From NCBI RefSeq assembly GCF_900187425.1, contig NZ_FYDJ01000002.1, positions 248,001 through 312,000 of the forward strand: DNA of 64,000 nucleotides, given 5' to 3'. This document shows positions 45,101 to 55,217 of the stretch, one piece after another. Positions within the stretch are counted from its first letter, which is position 1; each line of letters opens with the position of its first letter. The notes under the pieces were generated by a model. The model was given only the letters and a program-made list of their open reading frames with translations, made no database searches and was not told where the DNA came from. The translations under genes and the position numbers were made by a program. This DNA comes from Pseudomonas sp. Irchel s3h14 (lineage in GTDB: Bacteria > Pseudomonadota > Gammaproteobacteria > Pseudomonadales > Pseudomonadaceae).

Positions 45101-46585
45101 TCACTTGTTCAGGCGGAAATCTGCCTCGGCAGCGGCGAAGCGCTGAAGCATGCCTTTAGTAGGCTCGCCCAGTTTGCTGACGATGTAGATCGCCAGGCTG
45201 GCGAAGATGAAACCAGGGATGATTTCGTACAGGCCCAGCAGTTCGAAGTGTTTCCAGACGATCACGGTGATTGCGCCGACCAGGATGCCGGCCAGTGCGC
45301 CGTCGCGGGTCATGTCTTTCCAGATCACGGAGATCAGGACAACCGGACCGAACGCAGCGCCGAAACCGGCCCAAGCGTAGCTGACCAGACCCAATACGCG
45401 GTTTTCCGGGTTAGCGGCCAATGCGATAGCAATCAGGGCAACCAGCAAAACCATGGCACGACCGACCCAGACCAGTTCTACCTGGGAGGCGGTTTTACGC
45501 AGGAAGGTTTTGTAGAAGTCTTCGGTCAGGGCGCTCGAGCACACCAGCAATTGGCAGCTCAGGGTACTCATGACGGCAGCCAGAATGGCCGACAGCAGTA
45601 TGCCAGCAACCCATGGGTTGAACAGGATTTTGGCCAGTTCGATGAACACACGTTCGTGGTTATCAGAAACCGGCATTGCCACGGCAGGGTTTGCCGAGAA
45701 GTAGGCAATACCGAAGAAGCCTACAGCCACGGTGCCGCCCAGGCACAGGATCATCCAGGTCATGGAGATGCGGCGAGCGTTAGCGATCGACTTGACCGAA
45801 TCCGCCGCCATGAAACGCGCCAGGATGTGCGGCTGGCCGAAGTAGCCCAGGCCCCAGCCCAACAACGAGATGATGCCGATGAAGGTGGTGTTTTTCAGCA
45901 TGTCGAAGTTGCTTGGGTCTTGCGCTTCGATGGCCAGGAACGTGGTGTCGATGCCGCCAGTGGCCAGCAGCACGATGATCGGCGTCAGCAACAGGGCGAA
46001 GATCATCAACGTAGCTTGTACGGTGTCAGTCCAGCTCACTGCCAGGAAACCACCGACGAAGGTGTAGGCAATCGTCGCCGCAGCACCGGCCCACAGCGCC
46101 GTCTCGTAGGACATGCCGAAGGTGCTTTCAAACAGACGGGCGCCGGCCACGATGCCGGATGCGCAGTAGATGGTGAAGAACACCAGGATCACGACCGCGG
46201 AGATGATCCGCAGAAGGCCGCTTTTGTCTTCGAAACGGCTGGAGAAGTAATCCGGCAGGGTCAGCGCATCGCCGTTGTGCTCGGTCTGCACGCGCAGACG
46301 GCCGGCGACGAACAGCCAGTTCAGGTAAGCACCGACGATCAGGCCGATGGCGATCCAGCTTTCGGACAGACCGGACATGTAGATAGCGCCCGGCAGGCCC
46401 ATCAACAACCAGCCGCTCATGTCGGAGGCGCCGGCGGACAATGCAGTCACGACGCTGCCCAGGCTGCGACCGCCCAGAATGTAATCAGAAAGGTTGTTGG
46501 TGGAGCGATAGGCCATGAAGCCGATCAACACCATTGCTGCGATGTAGATCACGAATGTGATCAAGGTTGGATTGCTTACGCTCAT
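45101..46585 (-). CDS. putP: Sodium/proline symporter
   Basis: PutP imports L-proline with Na+. The 494-residue protein belongs to the SSS family with 13 expected helices. It begins MSVSNPTLITFVIYIAAMVLIGFMAY and keeps the Na+-site regions ILGGRSLGSVVTALSAGASDMSGWLL (helix II) and later LLSAILAAVMSTLSCQLLVCSSALTEDFY (helix VIII, Ser-Thr pair). The frame is open to 46678, but ATG 46585 gives the normal length and has AGGG upstream. It diverges from putA across a region with six PutA operators, so proline should induce both genes. Confidence 0.95.
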   Translation of the reverse strand: MSVSNPTLITFVIYIAAMVLIGFMAYRSTNNLSDYILGGRSLGSVVTALSAGASDMSGWLLMGLPGAIYMSGLSESWIAIGLIVGAYLNWLFVAGRLRVQTEHNGDALTLPDYFSSRFEDKSGLLRIISAVVILVFFTIYCASGIVAGARLFESTFGMSYETALWAGAAATIAYTFVGGFLAVSWTDTVQATLMIFALLLTPIIVLLATGGIDTTFLAIEAQDPSNFDMLKNTTFIGIISLLGWGLGYFGQPHILARFMAADSVKSIANARRISMTWMILCLGGTVAVGFFGIAYFSANPAVAMPVSDNHERVFIELAKILFNPWVAGILLSAILAAVMSTLSCQLLVCSSALTEDFYKTFLRKTASQVELVWVGRAMVLLVALIAIALAANPENRVLGLVSYAWAGFGAAFGPVVLISVIWKDMTRDGALAGILVGAITVIVWKHFELLGLYEIIPGFIFASLAIYIVSKLGEPTKGMLQRFAAAEADFRLNK

Positions 46586-46734
46586 TAAGTGTCGCCCTGG
46601 CATTGTTTTTATGTAGCGGCGGCTGGTGAACCGCTCGCAAACGATTACGTTTGACAGACGATTCGGGATCCCGCGCATTTATGACTGATGTTTCCCCAGG
46701 AAAGCCATCAGCCGGCGCACCTGTCTTTTTGACC

Positions 46735-46809
46735 GGTTGCACCTTGGGCGCGAATGCTATTCAACAAAGCAAATAAGGTGCAACCAGTTTCGTGAGAATA
46801 AGTTGCACC
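46735..46809. promoter_or_regulatory. PutA operator cluster, putP side (three sites)
   Basis: GGTTGCACC at 46735-46743, its reverse complement GGTGCAACC at 46777-46785, and AGTTGCACC at 46801-46809. The GTTGCA core is the sequence bound by the ribbon-helix-helix domain of PutA in enterobacteria. The sites lie 150-225 bases upstream of putP. Confidence 0.75.
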
Positions 46810-46957
46810 TAGTCGGATTTATCTGAAAAACACCTGTTTTTGCTCCCTTTTAGGGCAGTTCCATCGGTTTGCTAGAAGTAAAAGCACCAAGCAGGAGCGG
46901 TACGTTCGTACCGGAATTTAATTCCTGACGAGCTGCGTATTATTCCGACAAAAAAAG

Positions 46958-46990
46958 GGTTGCACCCGGTTGCACCTCGACGGTTGCACA
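46958..46990. promoter_or_regulatory. PutA operator cluster, putA side (three sites)
   Basis: Three direct repeats of GGTTGCACC/A at 46958-46966, 46968-46976 and 46982-46990, starting 89 bases before the putA ATG. The first two are spaced one helical turn (10 bases) apart, suited to cooperative binding by PutA dimers. A short hairpin TGCCACG/CGTGGCA follows near 47010-47030. Confidence 0.78.
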
Positions 46991-47046
46991 GCTAATCTTG
47001 CCGCCAGCTGATGCCACGCGGTCGTGGCAAACATGAGGATAAAAAT

Positions 47047-50000
47047 ATGGCTACCACCACCCTTGGGGTCAAACTTGACGACCCGACCCGCGAGCGCCTC
47101 AAGGCTGCCGCGACTTCGATTGATCGCACGCCGCACTGGCTGATCAAGCAGGCAATTTTCAATTACCTGGAAAAACTCGAGGGTGGTGCAACCCTGACCG
47201 AGCTGAGCGGTTTGAACGGCAAGGAAGTTGACGAAACGGGCGAGATCCACGTCGATCACGCGCATCAGTGCTTCCTGGAATTCGCCGAAAGCATCCTGCC
47301 GCAATCGGTTCTGCGCGCTTCGATCACCGCTGCTTACCGTCGCCCTGAGCCGGAAGTGGTGCCGATGCTGATCGAGCAAGCTCGCCTGCCGCTCGCCATG
47401 GCTGAAGCCACCAACAAGCTCGCCGCCTCGATTGCCGAAAAACTGCGCAATCAGAAGAGCGCCGGCGGCCGCGCCGGGATTGTTCAGGGCCTGTTGCAGG
47501 AATTTTCCCTGTCCTCCCAGGAAGGCGTGGCACTGATGTGCCTGGCCGAAGCGCTGCTGCGCATCCCGGACAAAGGCACGCGTGACGCACTGATTCGCGA
47601 CAAAATCAGCACCGGCAACTGGCACCCGCACCTGGGCAACAGCCCGTCGCTGTTCGTCAACGCCGCCACCTGGGGCTTGCTGCTGACCGGCAAACTGGTC
47701 GCCACCCACAACGAAGCCGGCCTGACTTCGTCCTTGAGCCGCATCATCGGCAAGAGTGGCGAGCCGATGATCCGCAAGGGCGTCGACATGGCCATGCGCC
47801 TGATGGGCGAGCAGTTCGTGACCGGCGAAACCATCGCCGAAGCCCTGGCCAACGCCAGCAAGTTCGAAGCCAAAGGTTTCCGCTATTCCTACGACATGCT
47901 GGGTGAAGCCGCACTCACCGAGCACGACGCCCAGAAGTACCTGGCCTCGTACGAACAAGCCATCCACTCGATCGGCAAAGCGTCCCACGGTCGTGGGATT
48001 TATGAAGGCCCGGGCATTTCGATCAAGCTCTCGGCACTGCACCCGCGTTATAGCCGTGCGCAGTACGAGCGTGTGATGGACGAGTTGTACCCGCGCCTGC
48101 TGTCGCTGACCCTGCTGGCCAAGCAATACGACATCGGCCTGAACATCGACGCCGAAGAAGCTGACCGCCTCGAGTTGTCGCTGGATCTGCTGGAGCGCCT
48201 GTGCTTCGAGCCGCAACTGACTGGCTGGAACGGCATCGGTTTCGTGATCCAGGCTTATCAAAAGCGTTGCCCGTATGTGATCGACTACGTGATCGACCTG
48301 GCTCGCCGCAGCCGTCATCGCCTGATGATCCGCCTGGTAAAAGGCGCGTACTGGGACAGCGAAATCAAGCGCGCCCAAGTCGAAGGCCTGGAAGGCTATC
48401 CGGTCTACACCCGCAAGGTGTACACCGACGTTTCCTACATCGCCTGCGCCCGCAAACTGCTGTCGGTACCAGAAGTCATCTACCCGCAGTTCGCCACGCA
48501 CAACGCCCACACCCTGTCGGCCATCTACCACATCGCTGGTCAGAACTATTACCCCGGCCAGTACGAGTTCCAATGCCTGCACGGCATGGGCGAACCGCTG
48601 TACGAACAGGTTGTAGGTAAAGTTTCCGAAGGCAAGCTGAACCGTCCGTGCCGCGTGTACGCACCGGTCGGCACTCACGAAACGCTGTTGGCGTACCTGG
48701 TACGTCGTCTGCTGGAAAACGGTGCGAACACCTCGTTCGTCAACCGCATCGCCGACCAATCTATTTCGATTCAGGAGCTGGTGGCCGATCCAGTGGCCAG
48801 CATCGAGCAGATGGCGACGCTGGAAGGCGGCTTCGGCCTGCCGCACCCGCGTATTCCGCTGCCGCGTGATCTTTATGGCGCCGAGCGCGCCAACTCCAGC
48901 GGCATCGACATGGCCAACGAACATCGTCTGGCTTCCCTGTCCTGCGCCCTGCTGGCCACTGCTCACAACCACTGGAAAGCCGCGCCAATGCTCGGTTGCG
49001 CCTCCAGCACCGAAACCCCTGCACCGGTTCTGAACCCGTCCGATCTGCGTGACGTGGTCGGCCACGTACAGGAAGCGACCGTCGAAGACGTCGACAACGC
49101 GATCCAGTGCGCCCTGAACGCTGCGCCGATCTGGCAGGCCACCCCGCCCGCCGAACGCGCCGCGATTCTGGAACGTGCCGCCGATTTGATGGAAGGCGAG
49201 ATCCAGCCGCTGATGGGCCTGCTGGCTCGCGAAGCCGGCAAGACCTTCGCCAACGCCATCGCCGAAGTGCGTGAAGCTGTGGACTTCCTGCGTTATTACG
49301 CAGTGCAGGCGCGCAACGATTTCACCAACGACGCCCACCGCCCATTGGGCCCGGTGGTCTGCATCAGCCCGTGGAACTTCCCGCTGGCAATCTTCAGCGG
49401 CCAAGTCGCTGCGGCACTGGCCGCCGGTAACCCGGTACTGGCCAAGCCTGCAGAACAAACCCCGCTGGTGGCGGCTCAAGCCGTGCGCTTGCTGCTCGAA
49501 GCCGGGATTCCGGAAGGCGTGCTGCAATTGCTGCCGGGCCGTGGCGAAACCGTTGGCGCGCGTCTGGTCGGTGACGATCGGGTCAAAGGCGTGATGTTCA
49601 CCGGTTCCACCGAAGTCGCTCGTTTGCTTCAACGCAACGTCGCGGGTCGTCTGGATGCTCAAGGCCGTCCGATCCCACTGATCGCCGAAACCGGTGGCCA
49701 GAACGCGATGATCGTCGACTCTTCGGCACTAACCGAACAAGTTGTGATCGACGTGGTGTCGTCGGCTTTCGACAGTGCTGGTCAACGTTGCTCGGCACTG
49801 CGAGTGCTGTGCCTGCAGGAAGATTCCGCTGACCGCGTCATCGAAATGCTTAAAGGTGCCATGGCTGAATGCCGTCTCGGCAATCCAGAGCGCCTGTCCG
49901 TAGACATCGGCCCGGTGATCGACGCCGAAGCCAAGGCCGGCATCGAGAAGCACATCCAGGCCATGCGTGACAAAGGTCGCAGCGTGTACCAGGTGGCAAT

Positions 50001-51000
50001 CGCCAATACCGAAGAAGTCAAACGCGGCACCTTCGTGATGCCGACGTTGATCGAACTGGAAAGCTTCGACGAGCTGCAACGTGAGATCTTCGGCCCGGTG
50101 CTGCACGTGGTTCGCTACAAGCGCAAAGACATCGATCAGTTGATCGGTCAGATCAATGCTTCCGGCTACGGCCTGACGTTGGGCGTGCACACCCGCATCG
50201 ACGAGACCATCGCCAAGGTGATCGACAACGTCAACGCCGGTAACGTCTACGTGAACCGCAACATCGTGGGTGCTGTTGTCGGCGTGCAGCCGTTCGGTGG
50301 CGAAGGCCTGTCGGGCACCGGTCCGAAGGCCGGTGGTCCGTTGTACCTGTACCGTCTGCTGTCGACGCGTCCTACCGATGCGATCGAACAATCCTTCGCT
50401 CGCGGTGACGCCATCGCAGCACCGGACGTTCGTCTGCGTGATGCCATGAGCAAACCGCTGAAGGCTCTGCAAGCCTGGGCTGACAGCAACAAGTTTGCCG
50501 ACCTGAACACCCTGTGCGTGCAGTTCGCGGCGCAATCGCAAAGCGGGATCACCCGTGTTCTGGCGGGCCCGACCGGCGAGCGCAACAGCTACGCCATCCT
50601 GCCGCGCGAACACGTGCTGTGCCTGGCGGAAGTCGAAGGTGATCTGCTGACGCAACTGGCGGCGGTATTGGCCGTCGGCGGTTCGGCGGTATGGCCGGAA
50701 GCTGAATTGACCAAGGCGTTGTTCGCACGTCTGTCGAAGGAAGTTCAGGCGAAGATCAAGCTGGTTTCCGACTGGAGCAAGGACGAAGTGCTGTTTGATG
50801 CGGTTCTGCATCACGGCCATTCCGATCAGCTGCGTGCGGTCTGCCAGCAAGTGGCCAAGCGTGCCGGTGCGATTGTTGGGGTTCATGGCTTGTCGCAAGG
50901 CGAAACCAACATTGCGTTGGAGCGCCTGGTGATCGAGCGGGCGTTGAGCGTTAACACTGCTGCTGCGGGTGGTAATGCCAGCCTGATGACTATCGGCTAA
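47047..51000 (+). CDS. putA: Trifunctional proline utilization protein PutA
   Basis: PutA oxidises proline to glutamate and represses the put genes when proline is absent. The 1317-residue protein has an N-terminal ribbon-helix-helix DNA-binding domain (TTTLGVKLDDPTRERLKAAA, residues 3-48), the FAD-dependent proline dehydrogenase barrel (about 240-560; ISIKLSALHPRY near 324, LIRLVKGAYWDSEIKRAQ), and the pyrroline-5-carboxylate dehydrogenase domain (about 640-1110; SPWNFPLAIF near 774, AETGGQNAM, catalytic Cys in AGQRCSALR near 915). A C-terminal domain closes the substrate channel. ATG 47047 has AGGA upstream. Presence of the RHH domain agrees with the GTTGCA sites in front. Confidence 0.97.
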   Translation: MATTTLGVKLDDPTRERLKAAATSIDRTPHWLIKQAIFNYLEKLEGGATLTELSGLNGKEVDETGEIHVDHAHQCFLEFAESILPQSVLRASITAAYRRPEPEVVPMLIEQARLPLAMAEATNKLAASIAEKLRNQKSAGGRAGIVQGLLQEFSLSSQEGVALMCLAEALLRIPDKGTRDALIRDKISTGNWHPHLGNSPSLFVNAATWGLLLTGKLVATHNEAGLTSSLSRIIGKSGEPMIRKGVDMAMRLMGEQFVTGETIAEALANASKFEAKGFRYSYDMLGEAALTEHDAQKYLASYEQAIHSIGKASHGRGIYEGPGISIKLSALHPRYSRAQYERVMDELYPRLLSLTLLAKQYDIGLNIDAEEADRLELSLDLLERLCFEPQLTGWNGIGFVIQAYQKRCPYVIDYVIDLARRSRHRLMIRLVKGAYWDSEIKRAQVEGLEGYPVYTRKVYTDVSYIACARKLLSVPEVIYPQFATHNAHTLSAIYHIAGQNYYPGQYEFQCLHGMGEPLYEQVVGKVSEGKLNRPCRVYAPVGTHETLLAYLVRRLLENGANTSFVNRIADQSISIQELVADPVASIEQMATLEGGFGLPHPRIPLPRDLYGAERANSSGIDMANEHRLASLSCALLATAHNHWKAAPMLGCASSTETPAPVLNPSDLRDVVGHVQEATVEDVDNAIQCALNAAPIWQATPPAERAAILERAADLMEGEIQPLMGLLAREAGKTFANAIAEVREAVDFLRYYAVQARNDFTNDAHRPLGPVVCISPWNFPLAIFSGQVAAALAAGNPVLAKPAEQTPLVAAQAVRLLLEAGIPEGVLQLLPGRGETVGARLVGDDRVKGVMFTGSTEVARLLQRNVAGRLDAQGRPIPLIAETGGQNAMIVDSSALTEQVVIDVVSSAFDSAGQRCSALRVLCLQEDSADRVIEMLKGAMAECRLGNPERLSVDIGPVIDAEAKAGIEKHIQAMRDKGRSVYQVAIANTEEVKRGTFVMPTLIELESFDELQREIFGPVLHVVRYKRKDIDQLIGQINASGYGLTLGVHTRIDETIAKVIDNVNAGNVYVNRNIVGAVVGVQPFGGEGLSGTGPKAGGPLYLYRLLSTRPTDAIEQSFARGDAIAAPDVRLRDAMSKPLKALQAWADSNKFADLNTLCVQFAAQSQSGITRVLAGPTGERNSYAILPREHVLCLAEVEGDLLTQLAAVLAVGGSAVWPEAELTKALFARLSKEVQAKIKLVSDWSKDEVLFDAVLHHGHSDQLRAVCQQVAKRAGAIVGVHGLSQGETNIALERLVIERALSVNTAAAGGNASLMTIG

Positions 51001-51012
51001 ACCGCAACAAGA

Positions 51013-51040
51013 CCGGGCGCCTGCAACAGGTGCCTGGTTT
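51013..51040 (+). terminator. Possible terminator after putA
   Basis: CCGGGCGCCTG-CAA-CAGGTGCCTGG forms an 11-pair stem (one G-T pair) followed only by TTT, 12 bases after the putA stop. A plausible but weak intrinsic terminator; the REPIN at 51053 follows directly. Confidence 0.55.
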
Positions 51041-51052
51041 GCAAAATCCCCT

Positions 51053-51140
51053 GTGGGAGCGGGCTTGCTCGCGAAGGCGGTGTAACAGTCAATGTTGATG
51101 TCGACTGACACTCCGCCTTCGCGAGCAAGCCCGCTCCCAC
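51053..51140. repeat. REPIN, inverted pair of GTGGGAGC-type REPs
   Basis: Canonical inverted pair with matching AAGGCGG/CCGCCTT extensions and a centre of about 28 bases, between putA and the acyl-CoA dehydrogenase gene. Confidence 0.93.
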
Positions 51141-51261
51141 ATTTGTTTTGGGGTGTCTGGTAAGTCGCTGCTCTGATCTACCATCACGCTCATCAATCAT
51201 CCTGTTCACCCCGCCCTTCCCACGCCTAGACTCGGTCCATTCCAAAAAAAGGTAGGCCGCC

Positions 51262-53064
51262 ATGTCCGAGACGTTGCTCAGTTCCCGCAATCTGGCTTTC
51301 GAGCTGTATGAAGTCCTTGATGCCGAGGGCCTGACCCAGCGTGAGCGTTTCGCCGAGCACAACCGCGAGACCTTCGACGCCGCCATCGGCACCGCCCGCA
51401 ACATCGCCGAGAAGTTCTTCGCTCCGCATAACCGCAAGGGCGACGAGAACGAACCGCGCTATGAGGACGGTCAGGCGATTCTGATTCCGGAAGTGAAACC
51501 AGCGGTGGACGCCTTCCTCGAAGCCGGTTTCCTCAACGCCGCACGCAGTTTCGACGCGGGCGGGATGCAACTTCCTACGCTGTTGTCCCAGGCCTGCTTC
51601 GCGCATTTTCAGTCGGCCAACGCGGCGTCGACCTCTTATCCGTTCCTGACCATGGGCGCGGCGAACCTGATCGAAAGTTTCGGCACCGAGGAGCAGAAAC
51701 AGCGCTTCCTGCAACCGATGATCGACGGACGCTTCTTCGGCACCATGGCGCTGACCGAGCCACATGCCGGCTCGTCGCTATCGGATATTCGTACCCGAGC
51801 AGAGCCTGCGTCTGACGGCACGTATCGACTCAAGGGCAACAAGATCTTCATCTCCGGCGGTGATCACCCGCTGTCGGAAAACATCGTGCACATGGTGCTG
51901 GCGAAATTGCCGGACGCACCGGCAGGGGTGAAGGGTATTTCGCTGTTCATCGCGCCCAAGTTTCTGGTCAACGATGACGGCAGTCTGGGCAAGCGCAACG
52001 ACGTGCTGCTGGCTGGCTTGTTCCACAAGATGGGCTGGCGCGGCACCACCTCCACCGCGCTGAACTTCGGCGACAACGGCAAGTGTGTCGGCTACCTGGT
52101 GGGCAAGCCTCATCATGGCTTGAGCTACATGTTCCAGATGATGAACGAGGCGCGGATCGGCGTCGGCATGGGCGCGGTGATGCTCGGTTACGCCGGTTAC
52201 CTGTATTCCCTGGAGTACGCCCGCGAGCGTCCGCAAGGTCGCGTGCCGGACAGCAAGGATCCGAACACTGCACCGGTGGCGATCATTCAGCACGCCGACG
52301 TCAAACGCATGTTGCTGACCCAGAAAGCGTACGTCGAAGGCTCGTTCGACCTTGGGTTGTACGCGGCACGGTTGTTTGACGACACCACGACGCTTGAGAC
52401 TGAAGCCGAGCGCAAACAGGCCCACGAACTGCTGGATTTGCTCACGCCGATTGTCAAATCCTGGCCGTCGGAGTTTTGCCTGAAGGCCAACGAACTGGCG
52501 ATCCAGATTCTCGGCGGCCATGGCTACACCCGCGAATACCCGGTGGAGCAGTATTACCGCGACAACCGTTTGAACCCGATTCATGAAGGGACTCACGGTA
52601 TTCAATCGCTGGATTTGCTGGGCCGCAAACTGGCGCAGAACGGTGGTGCGGGGCTCAAGCAATTAATCCGTCTGATTGCCGATACCGCCGAGCGCGCTCA
52701 AGCGTATGAATCGTTGACCGCGCTGCGTGAGCCGTTGGAGAAATTGGTGGCGCGCCTGCAAACCGTGACCATTGGTTTGCTGACGGATTTGGGGCAAGGC
52801 AAGGTTAATAGCAGCCTGGCGAACTCGGCGCTGTACCTGAAAGTGTTTGGGCACACGGTGATTGGCTGGCGCTGGCTGGAACAGGCGATTCGCGCTGAGG
52901 AAGGGCTGGCCAAAGGGAATGTGGCGGATGTGAGCTTCTATAGAGGCAAGTTGCAGGCGGCGCGGTATTTTCTGACGTGGGAAGTGCCGGGTTGTCACCA
53001 TGAATTGGCGATTCTTGAGGCTCGGGATGATGTGTGTCTGACGATGCAGGATGAGTGGTTCTGA
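51262..53064 (+). CDS. Acyl-CoA dehydrogenase (600-residue, DmdC-like class)
   Basis: A 600-residue FAD acyl-CoA dehydrogenase with the extra C-terminal domain of the long class that includes DmdC and several Pseudomonas FadE-type enzymes. Motifs: FFGTMALTEPHAGSSLSDI (flavin/substrate site), YRLKGNKIFISGGDH, MNEARIGVGMGAVMLGYAGY, ILGGHGYTREYPVEQYYRDNR and HEGTHGIQSLDLLGRK with the likely catalytic glutamate. The C-terminal part (from about 470) is the acetyl-CoA-dehydrogenase-like tail. ATG 51262 has AGG-type sequence upstream. It is a single gene between a REPIN and a third-family repeat, so the substrate chain length cannot be inferred from neighbours. Confidence 0.88.
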   Translation: MSETLLSSRNLAFELYEVLDAEGLTQRERFAEHNRETFDAAIGTARNIAEKFFAPHNRKGDENEPRYEDGQAILIPEVKPAVDAFLEAGFLNAARSFDAGGMQLPTLLSQACFAHFQSANAASTSYPFLTMGAANLIESFGTEEQKQRFLQPMIDGRFFGTMALTEPHAGSSLSDIRTRAEPASDGTYRLKGNKIFISGGDHPLSENIVHMVLAKLPDAPAGVKGISLFIAPKFLVNDDGSLGKRNDVLLAGLFHKMGWRGTTSTALNFGDNGKCVGYLVGKPHHGLSYMFQMMNEARIGVGMGAVMLGYAGYLYSLEYARERPQGRVPDSKDPNTAPVAIIQHADVKRMLLTQKAYVEGSFDLGLYAARLFDDTTTLETEAERKQAHELLDLLTPIVKSWPSEFCLKANELAIQILGGHGYTREYPVEQYYRDNRLNPIHEGTHGIQSLDLLGRKLAQNGGAGLKQLIRLIADTAERAQAYESLTALREPLEKLVARLQTVTIGLLTDLGQGKVNSSLANSALYLKVFGHTVIGWRWLEQAIRAEEGLAKGNVADVSFYRGKLQAARYFLTWEVPGCHHELAILEARDDVCLTMQDEWF

Positions 53065-53075
53065 CACCCGTCACC

Positions 53076-53180
53076 GATCGTTCCCACGCTCCGCGTGGGA
53101 ATGCCTCAGGGGACGCTCCGCGTTCCAATGGGACGCGGAGCGTCCCGGGCTACATTCCCACGCGGAGCGTGGGAACGATC
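53076..53180. repeat. Third-family inverted repeat (GATCGTTCCCACGC), convergent 3' ends
   Basis: Outer arms GATCGTTCCCACGCTCCGCG and reverse complement with an inner GGACGC/GCGTCC-type pair. It fills the gap between the acyl-CoA dehydrogenase stop (53064) and the chemoreceptor stop (53183), exactly as the copy at 34742 fills msrA-rlmJ. Confidence 0.88.
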
Positions 53181-53182
53181 AG

Positions 53183-55117
53183 TCAGGTGAGTTTGAAACT
53201 GCCCATCTGCCGCGCCAAATCATCGGCCAACCGCTGTAACGTCTGACAATCCTCACGGCAAGCCCTGACCTCCCCAGCGGTGGCACGGGCCAGATCAGAA
53301 ATCCCCTGCACGTTCCGGTTAATCTCTTCCGTCACCGCCGACTGCTCTTCCGTCGCCGCCGCCACCTGATGGTTCATGTCGCTGATGCGCTCTACCTGGC
53401 CGGTAATCGCCGTCAATGACGCCCCGGTCCGCTGGCTCGACTCGACACCTGTGCCCGTCGCAGCTTGCCCAGTGTGCATCGACGACACCGCGTTCTCCGC
53501 GCCTTGCTTGAGGCTACCGATCATCTGCTGAATCTCATCAGTCGACGACTGCGTCCGCCGCGCCAACGTCCGCACTTCATCCGCGACGACCGCAAACCCA
53601 CGCCCCATGTCCCCGGCCCGCGCCGCTTCGATGGCCGCGTTGAGCGCCAGCAAATTGGTCTGCTCGGAAATGCCGCGAATCACTGCCAGCACCTGATCGA
53701 TGGACGCCACCTGATGGGCCAACTCGCCCACCGCACTGGCAGCGAGGCCGATTTCATCGGACATGCTTTCAATATGCCGGATCGACCCGCCCACCACTTC
53801 CCGCGCCTGCATCGCTTCATCGCGGGCAGTTTGCGAAGCCACCGCTGCGTTGCCGGCGTTCTGGGCGATTTCCTGCACGGTCAGGCCCATTTCGTGGACG
53901 GCGGTGGCGACCATGTCGGTCATTTCCTGCTGACGGCCGGAGCGTTCGGCGGTGTTGTCCACCACCCGCGCCACCTGGCCGACTGCCGTGCGTAAACGCT
54001 CGCTGGTGGTCAGCACTTCGCCGATCATGTCGCGCTGACTTTCCAGGAACCGATTGAAGCCGCGAGCCAGGTCACCCAGCTCATCGGCGCGACTGGAATC
54101 TAACCTGTGGGTCAAATCTCCACCACCGCTACCGATGGCTACCAGTGCTGCTGTTACCTGACGGATCGGCCGCACCAATCCACGGGCCAACCACACCACC
54201 AGCATCAGGCAAACCAGCGCCACCGCCAGGCCGATACCGCTGCTCATCCACATCGCGCGGCGGGCTTCGGCGTAGATCTGCGACTGTGGCACTTCGGCCA
54301 CCAAGGTCCAGCCCAAATCCCGCAACGGCAGGCTCAATGCCAGAAAATCTTCGTCATCGCGCATAAAACTGCTGGTGGCACCTTTTTGCCCCATGACCGC
54401 TTGCGCCGCCGAAACGCCAATCTGTTCGGCCAACGTGCGTTTGCCGCTGAACTGCGCTTCGGGGTGAACCTGGATCAAACCGTCGGAACGCACGAGATAG
54501 ACCTTGCCCCGCTCACCAAAGTTGAAGTTGTGGATCAGCTCCGACAACTCTTTCATGCTCAGGCCAAGCCCGGCAACGCCCACAACTTTACCGGCCTGCT
54601 CGACCTTGAAGTCGATGAACAGGGCCAATTCGCCGGTGGCGGTGTCATTGTCGATATTGAGGGTGCGCGGCTGGTTGCTGTCGAGGAAAGTATAGAACCA
54701 GGCGTCCTTTGGATTGGAGCGACTGAGGGTCCGGTCCAGGCCTTTTTCAGTGAAGTAATGGTTGGACGCGGTGCCGACAATAATCGCGGTAAAGGCTTTG
54801 TGCTCGGAGCGGATGCCTTCCAGATAGGTGACGAAGGCGTTGGTCTGGGCGCTATTTTCGCCCCCGGCCAGCCAGTCGCGCACCATGCTATTGCTGGCGA
54901 TGTCCTTGGCGGCGGTAAGGGGTTGAACGAGGATTCGCTCGATGTCGTTGCGCATCGCTTCGATGCTCGACGGCAGCGCTTGTTCGACCAGATAGCGCTC
55001 GGCGAGACGGTTGACCACGAGGGTATAAATGCCAACCACGATCAGAATACTGACCAGCAGGGCGGTGCCCATGCTCAGGATCAACTGCCATTGAATACTG
55101 CGTCGCCAGAACTGCAT
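53183..55117 (-). CDS. Methyl-accepting chemotaxis protein with double-CACHE sensor
   Basis: A 644-residue chemoreceptor. Membrane helix 1 is near 12-35 ([24 protein letters not shown]). A periplasmic dCACHE-type domain of about 270 residues follows (for example [35 protein letters not shown]), then helix 2 near 310-335 ([20 protein letters not shown]) and a HAMP domain. The cytoplasmic signalling domain has the hairpin tip [21 protein letters not shown]. The C-terminus lacks a CheR-binding pentapeptide. ATG 55117 follows GGGGGTG; the open frame to 55189 is not family-like. dCACHE receptors often bind amino or organic acids, but the ligand here is unknown. A TTGTATACAA palindrome lies about 50 bases upstream. 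Confidence 0.92.
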   Translation of the reverse strand: MQFWRRSIQWQLILSMGTALLVSILIVVGIYTLVVNRLAERYLVEQALPSSIEAMRNDIERILVQPLTAAKDIASNSMVRDWLAGGENSAQTNAFVTYLEGIRSEHKAFTAIIVGTASNHYFTEKGLDRTLSRSNPKDAWFYTFLDSNQPRTLNIDNDTATGELALFIDFKVEQAGKVVGVAGLGLSMKELSELIHNFNFGERGKVYLVRSDGLIQVHPEAQFSGKRTLAEQIGVSAAQAVMGQKGATSSFMRDDEDFLALSLPLRDLGWTLVAEVPQSQIYAEARRAMWMSSGIGLAVALVCLMLVVWLARGLVRPIRQVTAALVAIGSGGGDLTHRLDSSRADELGDLARGFNRFLESQRDMIGEVLTTSERLRTAVGQVARVVDNTAERSGRQQEMTDMVATAVHEMGLTVQEIAQNAGNAAVASQTARDEAMQAREVVGGSIRHIESMSDEIGLAASAVGELAHQVASIDQVLAVIRGISEQTNLLALNAAIEAARAGDMGRGFAVVADEVRTLARRTQSSTDEIQQMIGSLKQGAENAVSSMHTGQAATGTGVESSQRTGASLTAITGQVERISDMNHQVAAATEEQSAVTEEINRNVQGISDLARATAGEVRACREDCQTLQRLADDLARQMGSFKLT

Positions 55118-55167
55118 GGAGCACCCCCAAAGAATAAGAGGCTGAAACGCTGCAACAGCCGTGCCGA

Positions 55168-55177
55168 TTGTATACAA
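55168..55177. promoter_or_regulatory. TTGTATACAA palindrome upstream of the dCACHE chemoreceptor
   Basis: A perfect 10-base palindrome in the 100-base gap between zapA and the chemoreceptor gene. Such TNGT-ACNA dyads are bound by FCD-type GntR regulators, so it may be an operator; the overlapping TACAAT could instead be a -10 element. Confidence 0.3.
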
Positions 55178-55217
55178 CTCAAACGACAATTTATTCTTTG
55201 GTTGTGCGCAAAGCCGA

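Noticed and set aside
46918..49662. 914-residue open frame on the minus strand over putA
   Set aside because: Antisense shadow of putA, which has full domain support on the plus strand.
53041..53246. Short plus-strand frames across the inverted repeat at 53076
   Set aside because: They translate the repeat itself ([13 protein letters not shown] peptides seen again at the other copies), not a gene.
55118..55217. Search for 6S RNA (ssrS) downstream of zapA
   Set aside because: The gap is only 100 bases and does not contain the long bulged hairpin of about 180 nt that 6S RNA needs.
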